DNA of 64,000 nt from positions 34,587,244 to 34,651,243 of the forward strand of contig OX637393.1 in the NCBI GenBank assembly GCA_951799425.1. Reading direction: 5' to 3'. Within the stretch, counting starts at the first letter, position 1. Each line of letters starts with the position of its first letter. Below, one piece after another: positions 12,894 to 24,719 of this stretch. The notes beneath the pieces were generated by a model that ran no database searches, had not been told where the DNA came from, and was given only the letters and a program-made list of their open reading frames with translations. The DNA is from Ilex aquifolium. Lineage: Eukaryota > Streptophyta > Magnoliopsida > Aquifoliales > Aquifoliaceae. The position numbers were made by a program, and so were the translations under genes.

Positions 12894-13700
12894 TTTTATT
12901 TATATTCTAACACAAACTTCACCGGTTGATACAACTATCTTTTGTATCATGGACTTAACTACCGTATTAATAAAAAAAAATTCAAATATCGTACCTCTAA
13001 ATTTTATTATTTTAATTTGTATTTTTATAACTGTTGTGGGTCACTTTACAACCAAAAAATTTACTATTTTTGTGGGTGATTTACCATTTTTGTGAGTGTT
13101 TATATAACTATTGTGATAATTATTTTTACTAGTTTTCGTCCACACAAAAATTTATCATTTTTTATGGGTGATTTACCACATTTATGAGTGTTTTTACCAC
13201 TATTGTGGTACTTATTTTTACTACTTTTTTCGACATCACAACAGTAATAAAAATATATATAACAACAATAAAAATACACATAAATTTAATAAATGTCAGT
13301 ATGATACTAATTTTTTTTTTTGTCGATACCGTAGAGTTGTAGACAACTCCTTGCATCATTGTTAATCTAGCTAAGCACATCTAATCTCGATTTTACATAA
13401 TTAAGAGTATGCACTTGGTCTTTATTTTTTTGGCAGGTACTTGTTTCTATATCATGTGGTGGCCCCCCATTGGCGGGTGCAAACTTTTATTATTCTGATA
13501 CTTATAACGAGTTCTAATTCTAAAAGTTTTCAAAGTGACCAGCCATGAGCGCTTCATTTCGGAATCATAACCTAACCCAATATCTAACAAAAGCGATATT
13601 GTTCTTTATGCAATTCTAAAGAATACAAACAAGAAGATGAGAGTTTGACATTTAGCAATTTGGAAGATCGATGGTAATTTGCTAATTTATTTGCATCTGA
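12894..13700. other. AT-rich DNA with a 93-bp tandem duplication
   Basis: No gene recognised. The block tgggtgatttacca...ttatttttactag at about 13071-13137 is repeated at about 13164-13230 (period 93 bp), with a weaker third copy starting near 13030. Confidence 0.5.
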
Positions 13701-14193
13701 CTCGGGGGGAGCCAGGATCCTCTCTTAGAGGGGGCAAAAAAATGACTAAAAAAAATTCACTAATTTATACAAAAAATTTCAAGTTTAAGCATGGCAAATT
13801 GTTTTAGAATCAAGACTAAATTATATGAAACTACAAAATAAAATTTCGTTTAAAATATGATTTATAAATAACTTTTAAATCTCAAAAAATAGGTTATAAG
13901 TGATTATTTTAAGCTACTTACTTAAAGAAAAAGGGTCAGAAATAACTTTTCACATTTATTTTCCTCAATCCAAAAATAAAACATTTGTTTCAAGCGGGCG
14001 ATGAGGCAATGAGCTACTAAGTTGTTTAAAATAAAAATAAAAATAAAAAAAGACTTGAATCACTATTAATTCTCAAAAAGTTAGTGGGCAAGTGTATTAA
14101 GTTTAAATAAAGTTAATGTCCCTATATGTAGAGTCGATCAAAAGTTTAGTGGGGGCAAGTGCCCCCATACCTCAGAACTTAGCTCCGCCCCTG
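13701..14193. mobile_element. hAT (Tip100-like) non-autonomous element
   Basis: The left end ctcggggggagccag and right end agctccgcccctg are inverted repeats of the caggggcggagc type found at Tip100-group hAT termini. The interior is AT-rich without coding capacity. The flanks (gcatctga / attctggc) are not a clean duplication, so the insertion is old or the left end is mutated. Confidence 0.6.
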
Positions 14194-15032
14194 ATTCTGG
14201 CCCATCCTTCGATGAATTCACCCACATTCACTCATTATCAAGTAATAAAAGCATAATATTTCAAATTGTTTGTGTTTCAGTTGTCACTTGTGACACTCTC
14301 AAAAAAATAGATCACGCAGTCAATCCTCACTAAATGTGATTCCTTTTCTCAAACCCCACCTCTTTGTTTGCTATTCTTTCAAAGAATTTTTTTTTAATGG
14401 TTAGAGGTGTTCAGGTTAATTTACGTACACTTCGACTAATTCTCTCTCCGATTCGATCAAAAACAAGTAATTCATGCCCAAACTAAGATATTCATGAGAA
14501 TAAATCCCTCATAATCCTTCAAGATTTTGCCAATTGAGAAGTCAAAGGATAATTCTTGCCTTGGCAGGAATTGATTTCTTTTTTCCTCTCTTTGAGAGTT
14601 TGATTGTTCTCTCTTTTGGACTTTCCTTCACTCCTCTCGAAGCTATAATGGTTAACTATTCATTGCAATAGAATATACGAGATGTATCAAAATAAAATAA
14701 AACAAAACAAAACAAAGCAAAACTAAATTAATTCGGGAGTAAGGTGACAGCCCACAACTCCACAAGGAGTCAAACCCCATGCAGGTGGCACAGGGTTCGG
14801 GTCTATGGAGTGGGGGTGAAAAAGGTCACCAGGCTGTGGAATGGGTTTTCTGTTTTTTTTTTTTTTTTGTACAAAACAATAGATTTGCTTTTTATATGTC
14901 TTTAATAAGTCAAGTTTTTGAAAGCATAGTGTCAAAAAACAACCCAAGCCAAACAGGTTTCTAAACATAACGGGGGACAATCACTTCCAAAACTAGTACC
15001 TCACCCATCCTCAAAATGGTGCACTACATATG
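14194..15032. other. Non-coding spacer with a possible SINE
   Basis: Mostly unremarkable. The stretch 14742-14868 contains ggttcgggtct (B-box-like, near 14795) and ends in a long T run (14851-14868). This is compatible with a short retroposon, but no A box or flanking duplication is clear. Confidence 0.3.
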
Positions 15033-15037
15033 GAAGC

Positions 15038-15607
15038 TGATGATGCACAAATTGACTTTGTATACCACCTGTCAATTAATTAGAAATAAAGGTTGTAATT
15101 AACGTAGAGAGAGACGGAATTTATAGTGGTTCGGTCAATACGACCTACGTCCACTTTGGAATGGCAAAGGCTTGCCGGTATTTTATTAATTCCGGTGAGT
15201 AGAGAGAACGGAGAGTTACAGGTTGGAGAAGGGAAATGAGTTTTGTGCTCTGTGAATGTGATGCCCCCCAAGTGTTGGTGGAACTTACAATTTATAGGCA
15301 CCCCCTAACAGGTTGGGGCGACTGTACCGCAACTAAACAACTATCTCGGTGGAGCTCACAACTTCTTTCCCATGTGCAAGGTGGTTGAGATGCTCTCCAT
15401 GAGACTCGGTCCAAGATGAGATGGGGGTGGACTGTTTCCTCGGTAGTGCAGGCAAGGCTCTCATGCTCTCCTTCTTGATGACGTAGCTAAGCAGAGGGTT
15501 TGGATAGACTTGGACCATATTAGGCTTGGTGGGCCTTTATAAGGATGGACTCTTCAATTGAGATTGGGCTTTCTACATAACTTGGGCTATTTGGGCTTGA
15601 CCCATCA
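15038..15607 (-). repeat. 3' LTR of gag-only element 1
   Basis: Near-identical to 18352-18920, differing by scattered substitutions and small indels (for example 'cccccaagtg' regions and ttctttcccatg versus ttcttccccacg). Confidence 0.92.
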
Positions 15608-15622
15608 TTTGCCCCCCAATGT

Positions 15623-17099
15623 CCCGTGTCCAAAGAAACTTTGGAGAAGGGAGCATTTGACTGAACCTTGAGCTCTGGGCAATGTCAAGGCAATCAATTT
15701 CAACCCAATCAAGGACTCGCAATCTGAGACGAATCCCGCTACATCCATGTTGCGCTTCGACTGGATCACATACTAAGGCTCCTCCTTCCTTCCTGATAGG
15801 ATGTTTCCATGGCGATGGAGTAATTGGCGCTGAGGCAGGCGGTGCTAATCTAGGCGAGGGGGCCATGCCGCCGAGGCTGGGCGAGCATGGTGTTGGTGAG
15901 GCCAGACGAGATGGCATCGGCGCTGAACTGGTTCAGGAGGGTGACCAGGAAAGAGAGATAAGGTGTTTGTTGCGCGTGGAGACGAGGCTAGGCACCTAGA
16001 TGGGCGCGCTGGTTTGGCGAGCACAGGAGGGCGTGCAGCAAGCTGCTGGGCACGTTGAGGGGCGCTGATCTGGGCGAGCAGACACTGAGGGTGCTGTTCT
16101 GGGCGAATAGGCGCTGAGAGGCGCGGTCCTAGGCACCAACCTGGGCGTGTAGCCTACTGAGGCGCTGAGGGTGCTGATCTGGGCAAGCAGAATTTTTTTT
16201 TTTTCGAAAAAACTTTGGGAGGCCAAAACAGCTGTTTCTGAGCCTTTTTTGGACTTTTTACAGCATCAGTCACAGCCAAAGGCTGTGAGTCTTGTAGAGC
16301 TCGTCGAGAGCTTCGATTTGATATATTATAAGCCCCATTTGAAGCACTTTGGGCGAGCCTGAGCTATCTTGGGCGAGCCTGGGACTGCCTTGGGCGCAAA
16401 GTTGGGTGCCTGAGAGGGCTTGGAGGGCTGGGCGCCTGAGGAGGAGACCTGGGCGCCTGGTGTGATGGCCTGGGCGCCTCAGGAGGAGGGTTGGGCGCCT
16501 CAAGAGGTGGCCTGGGCGCCTAAAGAGGAGACATGGGCGCCTGGTGTGGTGGCGGGTGCCTGTGCTGGGTGCCTGAGAGATGTCGAGTGCCTGTGCTAGG
16601 CGCCTGAGAGATGTCGGGTGCCTGTGCTAGGCGCCTGAGAGGTGCTGGGCGCATGTGCTGAGCGCCTGTGCTGGGCGTCTGAGAGGTGTTTGGGCCCCTA
16701 AGGAGTGTTGTAAGGTCTAGGCTACTCAGGCTGGGTGCCAATGGAGAGGCCCCGATTCCCTCGGGTTGCAAACTACCTGAGTTTCAATATCCTGCCTTTT
16801 AAGACCGAGCTTTTGGCGACCCATGAGAAAGTCCTTAAGCTTGAGGTATAGGCTGCCTGTTTGAGAATAGTGCAGAGGTAGGTGGCTGCCTGCTTGAGAG
16901 CAGTGCAGAGGTAGGCTGCCTACTTAAGAGACATAGTAGAGATATGTCAAGCTTTTTGGCGACCCGCGAGAAAGCCGCTAAGCTGGAGATAGGCTGTCTG
17001 TTTGAGAACAGTGCAGAGGCCAAACTTTTTTTGCGACCCGCGAGAGAGCCACTCAGCTGGAGATGTCGGCTGCCTGCTTGAGAGCAGTGCAGACATAGG
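15623..17099 (-). repeat. GC-rich repetitive 3' region of element 1
   Basis: Non-coding. Around 16350-16700 units of about 15-30 bases built on gggcgcct recur more than a dozen times. Around 16850-17100 a second unit (ggctgcctgcttgagagcagtgcagag with gcgacccgcgaga) repeats about four times. The short ORFs here are by-products of the repeats. Confidence 0.75.
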
Positions 17100-18289
17100 T
17101 CAAGCTCTTGGTGATCTGCGAGATGATTCACCTTGCCTGAACCTATTGATTTCCTCAGCACTCATATGTTTTTGAGTTTTTGCCAATAGTTCTGGCATGC
17201 TTTTTGGTGGGCGTTTCATCACGAAAAACAGTAAGCTCGATGATCGGAGGCCTCTTAGGAAGGCTGTCATGTTGACTTTTTCATCGGACTCTTCGACCTG
17301 AAGGACCCCCTCGTTAAAACGAGTGAGGTAGCTTCTCAGGCTCTCATCTTGGTCTTGTTTTATGCTGAGCAGATGGGTGACAAACTTCTGCTGGCGGCGT
17401 CCACCAATGAACTGTGTCACAAAAGATCTGCTCAGTTCAACGAATGAGCCTATAAAGGCCGGGGTGAGTTTGGTGAACCATTGTCGCGCTGATCCCTTCA
17501 AGGTAGTTGGGAACACTCTGCACATGATTTCGTCGAGGACGTTGTGCAGCTGCATCAAGGTCTTATAAGTTTCCAGATGATCCAGTGGATTTTTCGTACC
17601 GTCAAAGGTCTCAACGGACGACATCTTGAATTTCTGTGGAAGTGGATAGTTCGCCACGTCAGGTTTGAAAGGCGTGTCAGTTCGCCTAACAATATAGTCC
17701 ACAGTGTCAAGTTCTTGAGCCTTCATGGCGTTGAAGACGTCACCTAGTTGATTTTGTACTTCCTTGATTTTCTCGTCCCAATGATTGGGAGCTCCTCTGG
17801 AATGATCATGAAAATGACTCCCATATTCCATGCTTTGGTTCTCGCCCTCATCCTCTGGAGATGAGGGTCTCCACCATGGGAAGCAGGAGGAGGAGGTGGA
17901 AATCCCTCATGATGGGCACCCCTGTGTGGAAATCCCTCATGATGGGCTCCCCTGTGTGGGGCGCCCAGGGGGACTCCAAAGGGGGCGCCCAGCCCTGCAG
18001 GGGCGCCTAGGTGTGGAGCAGCAGGATGTGGAGCTCCTTGGCCTTCAGGGCGTGGAGCTCCTTGAGGTCCTCCAAGCTGTGCTCCACCAAGTTGTGCTCC
18101 TCTTTGTCCAGAGAGCATGAGTTGCAGTATATGCTGGTTTTGGGCCACCAGCTGCTGCATGGTCTCCAATATTTGCTGAGGATTTGGCGCTGGAGCGTTC
18201 GGGACAGGATTGGTAACTGGAGGAGCAACCTCCTCCTCTCGTGGAAGATTGTTTTCATGTTGGTTCATGGACCTGGTAGTGATTGTCAT
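17100..18289 (-). pseudogene. Gag of element 1 (Retrotrans_gag), one frameshift
   Basis: The start is placed at MTITTRSM (18289), because the related element 2 starts MAITTRSR in the same position. The first part (18289 to about 17830) is Gln/Pro/Ala/Gly-rich with an LMLSGQRG segment and a linker of repeated gap/gah-type codons. After a frame change near 17830 the second part (17831-17100) carries WDEKIKEVQNQLGD, FKMSSVETFDGTKNPLDHLETY, the Gag core ARQWFTKL, FVTQFIGGRRQQK and the DESLRSYLTRFN segment. This is the Retrotrans_gag family that packages RNA in plant Ty3/gypsy elements. No zinc knuckle is left at the C-terminus, unlike element 2. The frameshift may prevent expression. Confidence 0.85.
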
Positions 18290-18351
18290 TGGTTCAGCAA
18301 ATGGAATGTTTTGAAGTGAGAGTTTTGTCGTTCCCACAGACGGCACCAAAC

Positions 18352-18920
18352 TGATGATGCACAAATTGACTTTGTACACCACCTGTCAATTAATTAGAAA
18401 TAAAGGTTGTAATTAACGTAGACAGAGACGGGATTTATAGTGGTTCGGTCAATGCGACCTACGTCCACTTTGGAATGGCAAAGGCTTGCCGGTATTTTAT
18501 TAATTCCGGTGAGTAGAGAGAACGGAGAGTTACAGGTTGGAGAAGGGAAATGAGTTTTGAGCTCTGTGAATGTAATGTCCCCCAAGTGTTGGTGGGGCTT
18601 ACAATTTATAGGCACCACCTAATAGGTTGGGGCGACTGTACCGCAACTAAACAACTATCTCGGTGGAGCTCACAACTTCTTCCCCACGTGCAAGGTGGTT
18701 GAGATGCTCTCCATGAGACTCGGTCCAAGATGAGATGGAGGTGTACTGTTTCCTCGGTAGTGCAGGCAAGGCCCCATGCTCTCCTTCTTGATGACGTAGC
18801 TAAGCAGAGGGTTTGGATAGACTTGGACCATATTGGGCTTGGTGGGCCTTTATAAGGATGGACTCTTCAATTGAGATTGGGCTTTCAACATAACTTGGGC
18901 TATTTGGGCTTGACCCATCA
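18352..18920 (-). repeat. 5' LTR of gag-only element 1
   Basis: Transcription would start in this LTR and run toward lower coordinates. It is followed on the minus strand by a tttggtgccgtctgtgggaa context (18330-18351), the same primer-binding region as element 2. Confidence 0.92.
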
Positions 18921-19169
18921 GAAGCTATCAAACCCTAATATGTAATTGTAAGCCACTAAAGTCAAGCATGCACATAGTGAAACAATATTTGACAACCGAA
19001 TAGCACATAGCAATCCCCATTTTCCGAATGGGAAGCATTAAGGATATGAACGAACAAAAAAAACAGAAGATCATACATTGAAAGATCCAGAGACAGACCA
19101 GTTCACCCTTTCGTCAGCAACTTGTTCATATGAAGCAATGGAATAACAAAAGTTCAAGATGAGGAATCC

Positions 19170-19286
19170 ATAATGGTGCCTTATTGATCCATTAACCTTC
19201 CTCCAAACAAAAACACCCGACTCCAAACAAAATATAAGATGCCGCATGAAATTCCCACAGCAGCGATCATTCCATATGACATTAAA
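19170..19286 (-). other. COX6B 3' UTR with a polyadenylation-like signal
   Basis: Downstream of the stop, on the minus strand, atcaataaggcacc (about 19174-19187) contains AATAAG, close to a plant near-upstream element. The UTR end is not visible. Confidence 0.4.
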
Positions 19287-22200
19287 TTAAAGTGGCCCTG
19301 GGAAACTCCCATTCTCCCTCTGTTCATTCCACCTCTCGATCTGCGGGGAATATGGAGACAAAAAGAATACACATAAAGATGTGCATAAATAACTCTCTTT
19401 GTAGGTGTATGATATTAATACAAACACTAGGAAAAAAATGGTTTAGTGCGAGAGACTTGGTGCAAAAAAGAGAGGCAAAATGAAAACAACCAACCAGCAC
19501 CAAAAGGAATGTAGACATACAAAAACCAACATAGGCTATGGATATCTCTATTGCAACTACGGCTACTATTTAGCTATGGACAGAAAATAGCATTTCTGAT
19601 TAATGTGCAAAAACTGAAGGGTTTCCTACATCAGTGCGACGGAACCACCCATATTTCACAACAACATATTTTTTGTCTTCCAATGACACAATACAATAAA
19701 GTTTTGCTATTTCTCCCAATAGGAAAGGCCAGAGGTAATGGAAGCATTATAAGATGCCAGAGAGTACTATTCTTGTTCTTGCTAAACCAACTGTTTTTCG
19801 ATTTGCTCCTAATGTTGAGGCTTTAGCTCTCTGGGAAGGCGTGAAGGAGATTGTCTCCATGGGTCTCACAAATTACCTAATTGAGGACATGCAGAGGTGT
19901 TTGTTGGCTGGATTCAGTGTTGAGCAGGCTGATTTGTTGAGTAAGAAGGGAGTCTGCATGATGAGGCCTGAAAAGGATCACTTTGCTGCTATGGTATACT
20001 TTTACCAAAAAAAAGGATCTTATCTTCTCCCTCGCGGCTGAGTTTCAGGGTTTAAATTTGGGGTTCCTACTCGCTGGTTTAGTTGTTTTTATCTTTTCTC
20101 CCTTTCCTGTTTGAAGGATCTCCATCCTTCTTACTTTTTTTATATTTTTCATTCTCTTTAACAATCTTCTTGTTTGTTAAAAAAAATTCAAAACAAAGAA
20201 TCAGCCGACTTGTATGCGGTAAGATCATAATTATAAAGAGACAGCATCAGAGTAGTTACTTACCCATTCACCTGGGCAGAGGGAACGATAGTATTTGGCA
20301 AATCTCACGCATTCATCAGACTCTTCACCTTTTGCTGTCAAGCACCTGCAGTTCACAATTAAAGGTTGAGGAAAAGGGACGGTAAATTAGTCCAATTTCC
20401 GATCACAAGCCATATAGGACTCTCAGAACATCATATCAAGTAGGGCAGCCAATGAACTGAGTTTTTCAACCACAACTTCAGTTGACCTAGCTAACAAGAG
20501 CATTCTTGCATTCATATAAAAAAAAAACAAGAAAGCGAGAGTCGAATTATATGGCTCTGTTAATAAATGAGTCCATAGGGTGGGCCTTGGTGTAGCAAAA
20601 ACGTTGTTGTACTATGACCTGGGCATCAAGGGTTCGAGTCTCAAAAACAGCTTTTTTGCATCCAGTGGCAAGGCTATAAAGAGGAAGTTATTCAAATGCA
20701 AGAAAAAAAGAGTAGAATTGGAAGTCAAGTAAGAAGGAAGGAGGCTAGTCCCTGAAAATGCTCCGCGTGTAGGTTCATTTGTTGTTGGGGCTTACAATTC
20801 ACCTTCTGACCCATTCCTTCGGTCGAGCCTTCTTCGGGCATCGATCAATCTATCACTCAATCACTGGCCGGGCAATCCATTAAGGGGCCAATTAAGCAGC
20901 ACAATGAAGTGAATGTTGTGGTCGCCATGCTTGTGGCATTGAAAGGCGTCCCCGAACAACAAGCACCACAGTAGAGGAACGACAATCAGAGGTAGAAAGA
21001 GAAACATTGATCCCTATAGGCTAGGACAAGTTTATATGATCTTATCATAGTGGTGTATGAAAGGATTACCTTCAATCTATCTGTCTGGTGAAGAGATAAT
21101 GGAGGATACTCTCAATAGGACAAGCACCCAATACCTCGTCAAGTCCAAAGCTCCAGCGCGAGCAATTCAATCCAAAAAAGAGATGTCTGCCCAGCCTTCG
21201 TTCTCGCTCAAGCTAAAACTCAGTTTGCTAGCTCAAGTCGCAAGTCAAGTACTGGAGATCCAGTAACAGACAGAAAGGAGAGTTAAACTGGAATGCAAGA
21301 ATGAATCTCAAAAAAGTCTGCTCCCGTAATCAGGATTGCGACTTTGTAGGTTTTCAATAAAAGAAATACGTCAAAATATTATTTGGTTTACCCGGGCTAT
21401 ACCCCTATGGATTCTACTCGTATCGTAGCATGAGACCCTCTCGGAAGTAGTTGAAGATCTAAATCCTAAATACCGGGCTAATTGATTCTTCAACTCTATC
21501 TGTCAATGGTGAGATTGACACTGAACTCCCAACAGTTGAGGCTAATTCATCAGAATCTGAAGCAAGCCAAAACTTGCACTCTCAAGACTTGGCTATAGTC
21601 CCTTGCCCTGACACCCTAGTAGCAGAACCTCCCTTGGTGACATCGAGAATAATTTAATCTATATTTCCATCTTATTCTAGCCCTAAAGACTATATTGCTC
21701 CTATTATGGCTGCTTTTGCCACAGGACCTAGAGGATAGGAGTCCAACCCATATAGGTCTCCACTTGGCATGAATAAGCTTGTATGAGTAGCATGTCCATT
21801 TGGTGCTTACTTGTGGGGCGGGGTGGGACATAAATGGACCTAGTTAAACCTTTTCTCTTTTCTAATTTGGCAGGGGAGTGATAAGTGGTCCCTGTTTTTA
21901 CCATCTTATGCAAAAGTCTACTCATTCCACTCCTCCCTCAGTTTTCACTCGTTGCTACTTCTGGGAATCTTACTTTCCACATTTAAAATCAAGCACCATC
22001 ACGTAGATGAAATCTAGGGACTCACATCGATCAAATATGCATGCAGGATCCAATTAAAAACATTTGCTCTAGCTGTTTCAATGTCCTTCATCTACTGACT
22101 TAATTATCCATCAACTTAAAATTGTATCAAATACCTTAAACCTTTGTTTATCAACTTAATATGTAAAAAAGAACAAGAATGCTTAATGATAATAAAAAAC

Positions 22201-24321
22201 ATGTTTAATTTTTCTCTTCATTTTGTTTCAAACTTCTTTATCAATAAACCTCCAAATACACTGTCATAGACTTTTCCTTGATTTAATAGATGAAAGATTT
22301 TGCTAGCCTACCAAATCATGCACAAGTTAACAATTTGCAACCAAAAGTAAAAATGCCCTGAAATTATCTTGTTTCAAGAAAATGAGGGCAAAAATATAAT
22401 TAAAGTCCCCTAAAACCCCACCCCCCAAAAAAAAAATATTCTTCCATTTCCCACCAAATTTTTGCATTACTTTTTCTCTTTTCAACCCACGCTTCTGATC
22501 TTTTGAGATGGAATCCAATCGCCAGATATTTCTCTTCCGATGTCCAATCATGGTGACCCCCCAAAAATTCTGGAGAAACATTCAGGGCCAGAGTTTCAAA
22601 GAAAAATGGAATAGATTTCTTGTTGGAAATTATGAATGTTATCACAAAGGAGAAAGGGACAAGCAACTACAGAGGTGATACCTCAAGATCATAGAACACA
22701 GAACATCAAGAGTCAAATTTTGCCCAAAAATGAGAGAAACCTAGAGAAAATTGGGGGAGTTTGATTGCAATTTCAGTTGAGTTGGAAAAAGAGCTACAAA
22801 ATTGTTAGAAAGGGCTCCACTAAATTACACAAATAACCTCTTTTTTTTAAAAAAAATTAAAGGCCAATATATTTGGCATTTTTTTTTTATTATTTTGGCT
22901 TTTATAAATTGTTATCCTACCTTGGGTAGGATAACAAAATCCATAGGTTAAAACTTAAAATCTTATCACCCATTCACCTATAAATAGAATTTCATCTGAT
23001 AGACTAGATGGCCTCAGATGACTTCTACGTATACTAAATAACTTATTTTTTCTTCTCAAAAGTAAAATAATAATCCAATTAAAACAAGTCCCGGCCCCAA
23101 GGTCATTAAAATCTAGGCAGCGAAGTCTGAGAACATATGCTTAACCCAAGGGGAAGCCCAAACCGAGCTTGGCATACTCAATAACCAAAATAAGCTGAGC
23201 CTGAACAATCCGGTATTTGGTTCATTTCAATTCAATTCCTGCCATATTATCATGTCCAAGGGGAAAAGGAAAGGAAAAATTGCTCCACATAAAGCTGTAA
23301 GAATTTCTACAGCCCTTGAGGTATTATATATAAAGTTGACATTCAGCAGTGAATGCCCCAAAATTGCCATACCAAATTAAGCTTACAGGATTTCACCTGT
23401 GGAACTCGATGTAGCGTGTGAAACAGTGTCTGGTTTGATTTGTTGTTGGGAATCGAAAATCAGCTGGGGCAGTCTTCAATTCAATCTAATTAGAAAAGTA
23501 TGAAAATCAGTAAAACAAGAGCATTGAGGCTTAACAAAATGTCAAACATCAAATTACAATTGCAAGAAACTGTCACAAAACAGGTTCTACTGTGGGAATC
23601 TTGGGAAACAGAAGTGCCATTTGAGAGCCTTTTTGATTTCTTTCTTCCTTCCCTTTTCTTTTCTTTTTGTTTTGCTAATAATACAAGATTGTTGAAAGGC
23701 GAGATATATAACTACAATGTATCTATATTAAGGAAAAAAGGTCTCAGGACTCTCATCCTCAGAAATGTTAGATTGATAGATAAGACGTACAGTAGAACTA
23801 GAGAAGCAAACAAGCAAATGTTCTTTAATTGGTCCACTGATTTGGGCAACATTATTGCTAACATTTTTCAAATACCACTTTTTTTTTTTGGTACTGGGTG
23901 TGTTGGATTGCACCAACTACTCCCACGATCTCAACCTCTGCCATCGTGGTTTGAGCTCAAATACCACTTGCATTCATACCAGAATTACATTATTTTATCT
24001 CATTACATCTCTCAATCACATATAATCGAAAACATAATGAAGTTAAAACAAACCATCCTTAAAGACTGAAAATAGAGAATCTTTTCAGGTAAAAAGTGGT
24101 TTCGAGGAAAATCTAGTATCAAACTAGTGCATAGAGTTTTCTATAAGAGATGATACAGAAGTCCTTATTCGATTCTGAAATTAAAAAGCAAAAGAAGAAT
24201 CAAAAACAAAAATTCCAACAGCTTCCTTGGAAATAGATTATTCTGATATAAATAACATAAAAAAATGAAATAGAATGACAAAGAAAAGCTAAATTATGAA
24301 TTTTCGGTTTACCTCAGCCAT
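19287..24321 (-). CDS. COX6B: Cytochrome c oxidase subunit 6b (4 exons, one apparent frameshift)
   Basis: Small intermembrane-space subunit of respiratory complex IV that bridges the two monomers. Coding exons on the minus strand are 24321-24313 (MAE), 23485-23397, 20346-20264 and 19340-19287, with GT donors and AG acceptors at every junction. Exon 2 gives IELKTAPADFRFPTTNQTR. Then come Cys24-x9-Cys34 and Cys45-x10-Cys56, the CHCH pattern of this family. Exon 4 gives IERWNEQRENGSFPGPL and stops with TAA. The expected product is 77 residues, the usual length of the short plant form. Exon 3 is 83 bases, while an open frame needs 82. There is one extra base between the Cys34 and Lys38 codons (gctttgacagcaaaa), which would create a stop five codons later. 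Everything downstream is conserved, so this is either an assembly indel or a very young pseudogene. Introns are 827, 3050 and 923 bp. Confidence 0.9.
19754..20041 (+). pseudogene. Unidentified ORF fragment in COX6B intron 3
   Basis: A 95-codon open frame opposite to the host gene. The segment EALALWEGVKEIVSMGLTNY has the look of the RNase H domain found at the end of plant LINE polyproteins (alpha-helix rich in Ala/Leu followed by a Gly-Leu strand), but the catalytic Asp residues are not evident. A short A run follows near 20179. It could be a 5'-truncated LINE tail, or an accidental frame. I do not assign a function. Confidence 0.25.
20578..20680 (+). mobile_element. SINE fragment (Au-like, tRNA-derived)
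   Basis: The sequence gggccttggtgtagc (20581-20595) followed after about 40 bases by ggttcgagtctc (20631-20642) matches the A-box and B-box spacing of a tRNA-derived pol III promoter. The following aaaaacagc...tgca segment is like the body of Au-type SINEs. The 3' part is lost. It lies in intron 2 of COX6B, opposite to the gene. Confidence 0.65.
20776..21520. other. Possible organelle-derived (NUMT-like) insertion
   Basis: The base texture changes from AT-rich intron to balanced, non-repetitive DNA with segments such as gctcaagtcgcaagtcaagt and ttacccgggctataccccta. This style resembles plant mitochondrial intergenic DNA. It has no ORF of note. This is an impression only. Confidence 0.25.
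22911..22935. repeat. Perfect 11-bp palindrome
   Basis: gttatcctacc and ggtaggataac are separated by a 3-base loop (ttg). It is in intron 2 of COX6B and could form a stable hairpin in the pre-mRNA. Confidence 0.9.
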
Positions 24322-24475
24322 GGTTGACGATGAGATCTAACGAGACGATGAGAGCTTCGCGATCAGCGAGAGAATAGCAACAGTGGAGGATGTTTATAAG
24401 AAAAATTGCCCTCTGACTTCTGTCCAATCGAGCAATTGCCAACCAAATGAAGCCACGTGACTTCATTATGACGTG
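24322..24475 (-). promoter_or_regulatory. COX6B promoter region
   Basis: Reading upstream from the ATG there is a TATA-like TATAAA (24393-24398, minus strand) 72 bp before the start codon, a CCAAT motif (24424-24428, plus strand), a G-box CACGTG (24454-24459) and a TGACGTG motif (24469-24475). The G-box and TGACG elements are bZIP-type sites. The combination is plausible for a housekeeping nuclear gene of mitochondrial function. Confidence 0.55.
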
Positions 24476-24719
24476 TGTGAGAGATAAAAAAGTAAGTGCA
24501 AATTATACTTTGACGATAATTTATAGATTTTTTATTTATAACAAATATATAAGTAACTTTAATAATTATAGACGAGGAATTAAAAGAGATAGACACACGT
24601 ATCTATGTCAAGGATAATTGAAGAGAATAGGTATAATAAGTGGAAGAAATGAAAGAAACAATTGAAGGGGATAGGTATGATAAGTGGAAGAGATGAAAGA
24701 AATTCGAACAGCCTATTAA

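Larger units (their letters stand above)
15038..18920 (-). mobile_element. Complete gag-only LTR retrotransposon 1 (TR-GAG-like)
   Basis: Two near-identical LTRs at 15038-15607 and 18352-18920 (570 and 569 bp) begin tgatgatgc and end cccatca on the plus strand. The element is flanked by a perfect 5-bp duplication, gaagc (15033-15037 and 18921-18925). On the minus strand the 5' LTR is followed by a tttggtgccgtctgtggg primer-binding context. The 3' LTR is preceded by the polypurine tract ttggggggcaaa (15608-15622). Between them is only a gag; I see no protease, RT, RNase H or integrase in 2.7 kb. The rest is GC-rich repetitive DNA. The similarity of the LTRs indicates a fairly recent insertion. 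The architecture matches non-autonomous elements called TR-GAG. Confidence 0.92.

Noticed and set aside
14742..14868. Possible tRNA gene or SINE from the ggttcgggtct motif
   Set aside because: No cloverleaf pairing and no A box at the right distance; kept only as a low-confidence note.
15038..18920. Element 1 as a truncated autonomous gypsy
   Set aside because: Both LTRs, primer-binding site, polypurine tract and target duplication are present, and the sister element has the same gag-only plan; a simple truncation is less likely, though not excluded.
19181..19372. 63-codon minus-strand frame that looks like a small membrane protein
   Set aside because: It overlaps COX6B exon 4 in another frame; the true reading there is IERWNEQRENG...PGPL with its own splice acceptor and stop.
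23400..23490. Separate short gene encoding IELKTAPADFRFP
   Set aside because: It is exon 2 of COX6B; splice signals on both sides join it to the other exons.
23500..24069. 189-codon open frame on the plus strand
   Set aside because: It lies in intron 1 of COX6B, runs into exon 2 antisense surroundings, and has no recognisable domain. Composition follows AT-rich intron DNA.
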